From Capitulum mitella (Eukaryota; Arthropoda; Thecostraca; Pollicipedomorpha; Pollicipedidae), in NCBI GenBank assembly GCA_030062745.1, contig CP099849.1, positions 4,448,586 to 4,512,585 of the forward strand: 64,000 bases of DNA, in the 5' to 3' direction. Every line of letters starts with the position of its first letter. The stretch's first letter is position 1. The notes below the pieces were generated by a model. It did not search any database and had not been told where the DNA came from. It was given only the letters and a program-made list of their open reading frames with translations. Positions 57,086-64,000 of this stretch are shown here, piece by piece. The position numbers and the translations under genes are program-made.

Positions 57086-60000
57086 GTTCAGAAGTGTTAG
57101 TTGATACATAAAGTTCAGAGTTGATAGATAAAACCTCGAGAACCATCAGCATCCTGGTGCCGTTGCGTATTGTCAAGATGGTAGTATTTGCAGTCAGGTG
57201 TCTCATGTGATGGTAGCACGATGTTGTTGGTGCAAATGATTACGCGGGACACTCTCCCTTCAAATGCATCGTTAACCCGTCCCCGACGGGGGGCAGTTGA
57301 CTGCCCGCCCTGAGGTTTTTCTGAGATTGCGAAAGAACCAACAAACACAGAGTCACGAAACTTTGTGTACCTTTTGCTCCATCAATTTTACATTTCGTGT
57401 CAAAATTTTGACCTCAGGTCACGTCAGGTGCCTGACCTAGGTCAGGTCAAACAGACCTATGTCCAAAAAAGTTTAGCGCCCTCTAACTTTTTCGGAAAAC
57501 AAGACATCTCAATAATACTTTCAGGGATTAGTGATCGTGATAAATGCAACAAATCTGCTATCTCAGATTTTTTGGAATATTCCGGGTCATTGACCTAAGG
57601 TCAAGCCCATTTTTAAGACATATCGCCGTTTTTTCGGAAATTGACGGAATATTCCATAATATTTTTAGTGTGGAGTGAAGCAGACATCTAGTTGCCGTCA
57701 TTGGGCAAAGTATCAGTGACTTCCAGCCATTGACCTGAGGTCAGGCCACGAATAACTGTAGTGAGCCAAAATATACCACCATCAAAATCGACGATGAATT
57801 ATTCAGAATGGGTAGAACATGGCAGAACTAGCTTGCACAGACGTAATTAATACCAGGAACCTCAAAAAGTTTGAAAAAGTAGCATATTTTGGAAATAAAC
57901 AGGCTCTCGCGCATAAAGCTCCGCCAACTTTGTAGATTGGCAACTAATCAATTTTTCCAAAATTTAAGCATGAGAAACCATCACAAGAACCACAAAGATC
58001 CATGAAATTGACATAGATCGTCTTTTTCCGCGAAAATAAAGGAACGCTAAAATTAGTTCTCGTCAACTTGGTACCGCATACGGCAGCGGCGCACACTGAC
58101 GGCTGACGGGAGAATTACCATGTCTTCAACTCAACGTTTCGGGGTATATATTGAACAAATCTGGGGAAATTAGACGTGTATCAACATCTGCGGATTTTTA
58201 CTTGTGCGCTGGTGCCTTTACCTATGCGTTATTAGTCACAGCCCTTGAGATTCAGGCCATTTCTCGGTCTCATGCAGTCGGCTATGAGAAAACATATATA
58301 GGGCGTAAACTGGCTTATATATTACCTAAAACTAACAATGAGACCAGTTTCGAGCTCCACTCGTCGCAGGCTTTCCAACGGTATGCTTATTTTTATTGTG
58401 TGACCAACCGTTCGTGAGTTAGAGGGGGGCAGTCAACTGCCCCCCCCCCCAGTCGCCGATGTTCGAGACGGACCGACGGTCGTGCGCGGGTTAAACGTCG
58501 AGATAGTATAGTGGTGGTGGTGCCAACGTAGTCCGCAGGAGGAGGCTTGCATTCCTCGTACGGGCACTTCAATTTGTAGACTACATGGGTCTTTTTGAGG
58601 TCCGTTTTCTTTGAAAGGTTATTCTTCATGACAAGGTTACGTACCACTGCGTTTCTGTCGTAGTTGACCAGTTTCAGTTGTTGGTTGCTATCGGTGCATT
58701 TGACGTGTTTGGATGTGTCACGTAAACCCTCTTCATGGACATGATATGCGGTGTTAATCTGGTTTCTGTAGAACAGTATTAAGTCGTTAACTTTGATGCC
58801 ATGGTTGATTTGTAGGTTGAATTTCCCGTCAAGTTTTGGCGAATTTCCGGTTCTACTTCGATCTTTGATCAGCCAACTTTGACTAAGATCGGCTTTAATT
58901 TGACAAAGTCATTATGCATCCCTTCCAAGGTGAAATAACTTCTGATGCCCCGTTTAACAAAGGCTTTGATTACGCTAGCCTTATAGCGAGCCGGGCGCTC
59001 ACGATAGGCACTGTCAAGAGTTCGAATTTGAACGTCCTAAAGGGATGTTTTTTATTGTCACTTAGTTGATATAGCCAGTCTAGAAATAAATTGCTTTCCA
59101 TGCTTGCCTTGAGCTTTTTTAGATGTTCTTTGTCACTCACATCTACAAGAAAGCCCTTAACATATTGGCAATATAGATGTGGCCGCACATAGTCATTCCA
59201 GAAAACTTGCTCTTCATGCCAAAGCATTTGCAAGTTCGCAAACAGGGGCCCAAAAAGGGACTCCATAGCCACCGCATCTACCTAAAACAGGGGGAAGGCG
59301 GCTTCGAAGAAGCTTTTCCAAGATTTGACGACCAAGTTTGAGAGATGGCAAGGTCGTGTGCTGGTAGAAATTGCCCAACATTATTTCAATCGTCTTTTCT
59401 GTTGGTACATCAGTAAGAAATCAACATTCAATGACGTCAAAAAATCCTTTGGCCGACACCGTCTGAGCAGGTCTAAGAACTCATCTGTCGAGGAGAGGCC
59501 GTAAACTGATGGCATGAAAGACAGTGGAGGGCTGCTGAGTCTCTTAGCCATTTGGTACGTTGGGGTAGGCACGTTGGATGCGATAAGTCGAAGAGGGTTC
59601 CTGTTTTATGCGTTTTACGTTACGATACACGTCAGCGGGGGAATATTCCCCGGTTGTGCTCTGAAAGTGCGCGCCACCGGTCAGAGCATACGCTGCATTT
59701 ATCGCCCGGTTCACATTGATTGAGCTTAACCGTGGGAGCTCTGGTTACGGACGTGAACTTAGCAATCTGTGCAATGGAATCTCTGAGGACACCACACATC
59801 ATATTCAGATGCTCATCTCTGTTCAGAATAGCAAAGAACGAAGATTCGTCTGCTTTTCAAATGGCAATGCTTTTTTCATTCTTCACCTGCTTTGTTGTCT
59901 CATGGAGCTTTCTGTTACGCAAGCTGCTTTAAGATGTGCCTTAGGACTTGGAGCTTTTGCCAACAAAGCAGTCCTTTGGATCAGAGCTGACGTTGACCTA

Positions 60001-60260
60001 TTTTCATTTTGCAGTTAAAGTATGGCGTGGCAAAGAATTTCAAGCTCAGCCTTTTTCTGTCTTATCGAATTTGGACTCTATTTGGCATTTGAGTTCATGG
60101 TTAAGCACTTCTTTTTGGCTGCCAGTGAGCCCAAAAGTCGATTATTTGGTGTAGATATCTTTATTATGCTGAAAAGTTGGGTCACCATCGTACAGCTCAG
60201 ACAACTTCCTGGTACGTTTTGGCCTTGCCACATTAGTTGTAGTACTAGACCATGCATTAG
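57086..60260 (-). pseudogene. Penelope-like reverse transcriptase/GIY-YIG endonuclease, broken
   Basis: Minus-strand coding remnant. From 60,260 down: N-terminal segments TGSQKEVLNHELKC and KFDKTEK (about 60,125-60,040), a KADESSFFAILNRDE segment (about 59,860-59,810), then the RT: PSVYGLSSTDEFLDLLRRC (about 59,510), motif A remnant NVDFLL, motif B AMESLFGPLFANL (about 59,270) and motif C, where the usual YVDD reads YVKG (59,158-59,153). The thumb follows (DKEHLKKLKASME, KAFVKRGIRS). The GIY-YIG domain begins near 58,600, with VVYKLKCPYEEC (Cys pair between the GIY and YIG halves, typical of this class) and DYVGTTTT. It is cut at 58,491 by a family B element and resumes at 57,275. Frameshifts, stops and loss of both motif C aspartates make it inactive. 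Confidence 0.88.
57276..58490 (+). mobile_element. Family B TTAA element, copy 3 (1,215 bp), inside the GIY-YIG region
   Basis: Flanked by TTAA at 57,272-57,275 and 58,491-58,494. The left end is CCCGTCCCCGACGGGG and the right end CGTGCGCGGG. It is the best-preserved copy of the family. It holds TGACCTAGGTCAGGTCA at 57,433-57,449 and G-run/CAGTTGACTG/C-run hairpins at both ends. The retroelement reading frame ends in ...TCTCGACGTTTAA on one side and continues from TTAACGATGCATTTG on the other. Confidence 0.95.
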
Positions 60261-60449
60261 TTCTTAACGAAAGTTCGCATGGATACGCAGCTTACTCTCA
60301 GTCTGGTAGAGAATCAGCCGCTTTTTGTAGTCTTTCGTGAATCTCCGATACTTTGATGCCGGATACTGTGTTGTCGTTTTTGTGTATTTAGACACTATTT
60401 TGTCATGTTTTGCTAAAAAAAAAAACACTGCGTATTCGCCTTTGACAAC

Positions 60450-60878
60450 TTTCCTTTTCGTTTTTTCAATAATTCTGACAATCTTTTAGTGATTTATTGG
60501 TAAATTCACAGTCCAATTACCAAGTGAGCTCCTATATCTTGTATTTGGCGTTTTGGGGATACCTTCTCCCCCTTAGCAATGGATAAGTAGTTGGTCCCTG
60601 TGAAGAAAAGTCTGACAGACTTCTGTAACCCAAGATGTTGACCTGCTCGCATGCAAAAACACGGCAAAAAAACAAAAACACTTTCTGTGACTTGACTTGC
60701 TAATCCATCTTCCATTTCGCGTAGTGATGAAATAATTACGCACAAATAACGAATGAAACAACGCGCATAGAAATAAATGAGCGACAGGTAGCAACGCGTG
60801 TGTCAGACATATGTTGGCCTTTCATCCACGAGTTCTCCCCAACTCTGCACAACCAGCTGAAGTCAGACTTACGCCAGG
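60450..60878 (-). repeat. 5' pseudo-LTR of the Penelope-like element
   Basis: Direct-repeat partner of 56,670-57,085. It includes a poly-A patch just outside its left edge at 60,415-60,425. Confidence 0.85.
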
Positions 60879-60959
60879 GCTGTGGGGAGATCGGAGATAT
60901 AGGGTCAACAAGTGCATGATGCGGGTTTTGTTACCTGCCGTTCCTTCATTTGTATGCGC

Positions 60960-61562
60960 GATAATGCGGCTTAATTTGACAATTTAATTGTCGATATGTC
61001 CATGAAATTCTCGTAGATGCGCGTGACGAAGAACGTCTAAAAAGCTTAGGGCAAGCATGGAAGGAAATTCACTTTTGAACTTTTTATATCAACTGAGTGA
61101 AGATAAAAAATATCCTATCTGGAGGTACAGATCCAAGCTCTTGACAATGCCTATGAGACCGACGTCCACCGGAGCCCACCGACCTTTGAACGTGTCTGAA
61201 AGCTGCTAGTGGATGCCGGCTCGCTGCAAGGCTAGTGTAATCAAAGCCTTTGTTAAACGGGGCATCAGAACTTACTCCACCTGGAAAGTCATGCACAATG
61301 ACCTTGTCAGAATGAAGTCGATCTTAGTCAATGACGGTTATTCAAACACCGATTCAGAGCAGGAAATTCGCCAAAAACTTCACGGGAAGTTCAGCCAACA
61401 AACCAATCATGGCACCAAGGTTAACGGCATAATCCTATTCCTCAGAAATCAGATGAGCACCACATATAAAGTCGATGAACGGGGGCTACTTGGCATTACA
61501 TCCAAACGCGTCAAATGCGCTGACAGCAACCAACAACTGGAACTGGTCATCTACGACAGAAC
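60960..61562 (+). pseudogene. Second Penelope-like copy, inverted and partial
   Basis: Plus-strand sequence homologous to the RT-to-linker part of the minus-strand copy (reverse of about 59,190-58,660). It starts near RT motif C, passes DEERLKSLG- and AFVKRGIRTYSTWKVMHND-type thumb segments, and ends at ACTGGAACTGGTCATCTACGACAGA, after which similarity stops abruptly at about 61,562 before the GIY-YIG domain. A ~40-bp insertion relative to the other copy lies near 61,165-61,205. It is 5'- and 3'-truncated; from 61,213 an open frame of 135 residues remains, the last ~18 residues of which are outside the homology. Confidence 0.85.
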
Positions 61563-61569
61563 CGAAAGG

Positions 61570-63250
61570 AAAAAACGAAAACAATGCAGACGAGCTATGA
61601 GGGAGAATAGGGTGGTGTAGATAGTGGGCTAACGGCAAAAAACACGATCCAAAAAGCACAATTCTTTTGTATACAGCCATATCCCGAAAACCAACACTGC
61701 TGTAGTTCTAAGTAGTCTACTTCTGAAGAATTTGCGTTTTTTTAATCATGCATTCTGCCTTGAATATGGTCGTTTTTCACAACTGACGTCCTTCTCATGA
61801 AGCATAAGCCCGTTTTAGCCACACGGTCAAATAAACTTAGAGCTCACTGAAACGCAAAATGACGTGATATTAGTGCCCTAAAATTAGCCACTTTCTTAGA
61901 AGCAGAATCAGATACGTTGGGATGACTTGTTCGATTACAGCCAACGAACACAAAACATCGAAGAAGATGAATAACGGCAGGCGGAAATTTCGAACGGGAA
62001 AATACGAAATGCCGGATATCTATGTAGGGATTAAGGTGGAGAGCAATAGTTTCATTGAACAAAGCATGGAATGAGAAAACATTAAATGCAAAATGTTCAA
62101 CATAAATATCGAAGCAGTATAAACACCAACCTGCCATATACCAAATGACTGATGACTGAATGACAGAATGTCGAGGTAGAGATCAATAACACATCGGATA
62201 AATGTTAAAGTGAATGATATCGCAATACGGACATCTAGTAGCGCATGGGCACTGACTTTTCCCTAAAACTGTACGGGGATATCTCAGCAGGACCGCCGTG
62301 AAATCTTTCCATGGTTTACACAGCACGTTTCACGTGTCTTCGCTATTTAGCTAAAACTGAAGTGAATATTCCGGTTGTTTCAGGACGTTACTGAACTCAG
62401 CCGACTAGATGAATACCCTAGTTGCACCACTGGACCTGATGGTGTGGATACAAAAATGCTGGCTTTTCACGTCAAATAAGGTAGAGGGTTCGGGTCCTGG
62501 GCGACGAAAAATTGCCCATCCTTTTTCGCAGTAGCCTTTTGAAGAGAACCTGTGATTCCTGTTGCCAGGGATCTTTCACCTGATAAGAACACATGACAAT
62601 GGACTAGAAAACGTCTTTTCAGCGTCTCGGATAGAATAATCGTAGAACATACCGCCGGTCTCCGGCGACGGCCCGCGCTGATTCCCCTATCTACCAACGA
62701 CAGTCAGCTTGGGAAGAGCTTGAATTTCGTTCGTGACTTTGACAGACAGAAGTCCTGACCACCTCACCATCAGGTTCATGTCTTGGTATAATCTTCATCC
62801 TTTGAGATATCAAGGGGTTACATACTGCCCCACTCCATGGTTTGTAAAGCAAAAGCCGGCCATTCTATACCAGCCCATGTGCGACGCCCGTCCCTGATAC
62901 GATGATATAAGTTATAACCTTGTGATTATTTGTTCATCCAATATTTCGTTCCGCAATATTTTTCCGTTTCGATAAATATCGCTATTAGATATTTATCCAT
63001 ATTAGACTTATTGCCGTTCCAAGATTTCCCGTTTGATGTTCATGTCTGTCGACAATTACCCTGTTTAACACTTTGTTTCTGACATTTTGTTTTCAAGCCT
63101 TGTGCAGTCGATATTCCACCACACGCCATTTTATGGAGTAACTGTGCCATCCTTACTTCCAAAGATAAACGCGGGCGAGAAACCAATGATGTGTTGTAAA
63201 AGGCATATATAAATCACATGAGACATGAAATAAACGTGATCAGTTTTTAC
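61570..63250. other. No gene recognised
   Basis: AT-leaning sequence without supported coding frames or element ends. Confidence 0.45.
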
Positions 63251-63254
63251 AGTT

Positions 63255-63462
63255 TCTTATCCTAGCCATTGCTGATTTTTCATGCAGATGTTCTGATGCT
63301 GCATAGCTAAGTTTATTGGTCACAACGCGGAGTCTACATGTCTTTAGCCTTTTCCTTGCAAATACCGTGCGTTCGTTCATTGTCTTATCCTTATCATCAC
63401 TGATTTTTCATGCAGTTGTTTTAATGCTTCATATGTAAGTTCATTGGTCTTGACGCGGCATA
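63255..63462. repeat. Imperfect 128-bp-period duplication
   Basis: TCTTATCCTAG... CTGATTTTTCATGCAG ... TTTATTGGTCACAACGCGG at 63,255-63,333 recurs at 63,383-63,460 (CTGATTTTTCATGCAG, TTCATTGGTCTTGACGCGG) with scattered changes. Unit identity is clear over ~80 bp. Confidence 0.8.
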
Positions 63463-63469
63463 TAGATAT

Positions 63470-64000
63470 GTACACTTGTACGTGCGAATAGTAGTGTTTA
63501 TTACCCCTTTACATCTCACAATGCCATCATTTCAAGGGGTCTTACGAAACCGCTTCCACTCTCATAACCACTCACATATTACTTTGCAGACGCTAGCCAT
63601 TTGTAAAGTTAGGAACATCTTTAGGAGCGCAGTCTCGTCTAGATGCCCGCCGATGAAAGCAAATATGCTATAGGAAAGATAGTGCGCTTCTCGTTACATA
63701 CTAAGGGAGAAGTGCCGGTAACAGTCCTGTTCGGAAATTCTCAGTTCCTGTTCGGGACGTGGTCGCTACACACTATACTGGTGACAGAATTCGTAACATA
63801 AAGCAAATAAAGATTGTATTAACCCACATGTACCATAGGAATGACACCAGAACAACTAAAAGTGTACTTGTAAATCATTCAGGTGTTCCTAGCGTCACAA
63901 GGAACACAATCAGTTAAGCAATGCAGCAACGTAATGACATGTGTCATTGGCTCTACCAGACTGGGATCGTCCCTCCGAGTTTTGCGCAAGTTGACTTTAT
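63470..64000. other. No gene recognised
   Basis: Ordinary sequence to the end of the window. Confidence 0.45.

Larger units (their letters stand above)
56670..60878 (-). mobile_element. Penelope-like retroelement with direct pseudo-LTRs, interrupted by element B
   Basis: A minus-strand RT plus GIY-YIG gene is bracketed by two direct repeats of ~410 bp (about 56,670-57,085 and 60,450-60,878). Direct terminal repeats not bounded by TG...CA, and continuing into the coding end, are the pLTRs typical of Penelope-like elements (known from this class). Removing the 1,215-bp family B insertion and one TTAA leaves ~3.0 kb, near full length. A second partial copy lies inverted next to its 5' side (60,960-61,562), a configuration also familiar for this class. 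Confidence 0.88.

Noticed and set aside
1..64000. CRISPR arrays, bacterial operons, ribosomal RNA or tRNA genes
   Set aside because: No regularly spaced repeats, ribosome binding sites, rRNA blocks or convincing tRNA cloverleaf with B-box were noticed; a covariance-model scan was not possible here.

Overview
This is a eukaryotic (animal) genomic window. It has no operons, long gene-poor stretches, GT-AG introns, (TA)n microsatellites and a dense layer of transposable elements. The element set (Penelope-like retroelement, CR1/Jockey-type LINEs, a Tc1-type transposon, TTAA-target MITE-like elements) and the pattern of AT-rich background with about a dozen compact GC-rich islands suggest an invertebrate, perhaps an arthropod. 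The sequence alone does not settle the taxon.

Only one likely host protein-coding exon was recognised: the terminal exon (22.4-23.7 kb, minus strand) of a two-finger C2H2 zinc-finger protein, with a long proline/alanine/acid-rich N-terminal region and a good upstream splice acceptor. GC-rich islands at about 0.9, 13.5-14.4, 21.7, 25.3-26.5, 29.9, 35.1, 36.6, 43.7, 51.9, 53.9 and 55.1 kb look like CpG-island or promoter-type sequence. Their many long open frames on both strands are a composition effect.

Most interpretable content is mobile DNA. (1) 6.0-9.45 kb: a decayed ~3.4 kb element encoding a multi-domain protein of a family I recognise only as a recurrent uncharacterised invertebrate protein (FTDxxxxQ and GKxPCDGIGG motifs), flanked by ~150 bp inverted repeats. 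(2) 9,894-11,480: a complete Tc1-type transposon with perfect TIRs, TA target sites, an intact D,D34E transposase and an internal intron. (3) LINE fragments at 16.3-17.2, 19.9-20.5 and 39.95-42.3 kb, all minus strand. (4) Three families (A, B, C) of ~1.2 kb non-autonomous elements with TTAA target sites (piggyBac-like ends). (5) A decayed Penelope-like element at 56.7-60.9 kb with direct pseudo-LTRs, plus a second, inverted partial copy at 61.0-61.6 kb.

The insertions are nested and readable: a B element sits inside an A element, another B element inside the GIY-YIG region of the Penelope-like element, and an A element inside the end of a LINE reading frame. In each case the TTAA is duplicated and the interrupted sequence resumes on the other side, which gives a relative chronology. 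A foldback cluster at 18.1-19.1 kb, a 37-bp minisatellite at 2.65-2.95 kb and several short perfect hairpins complete the window.
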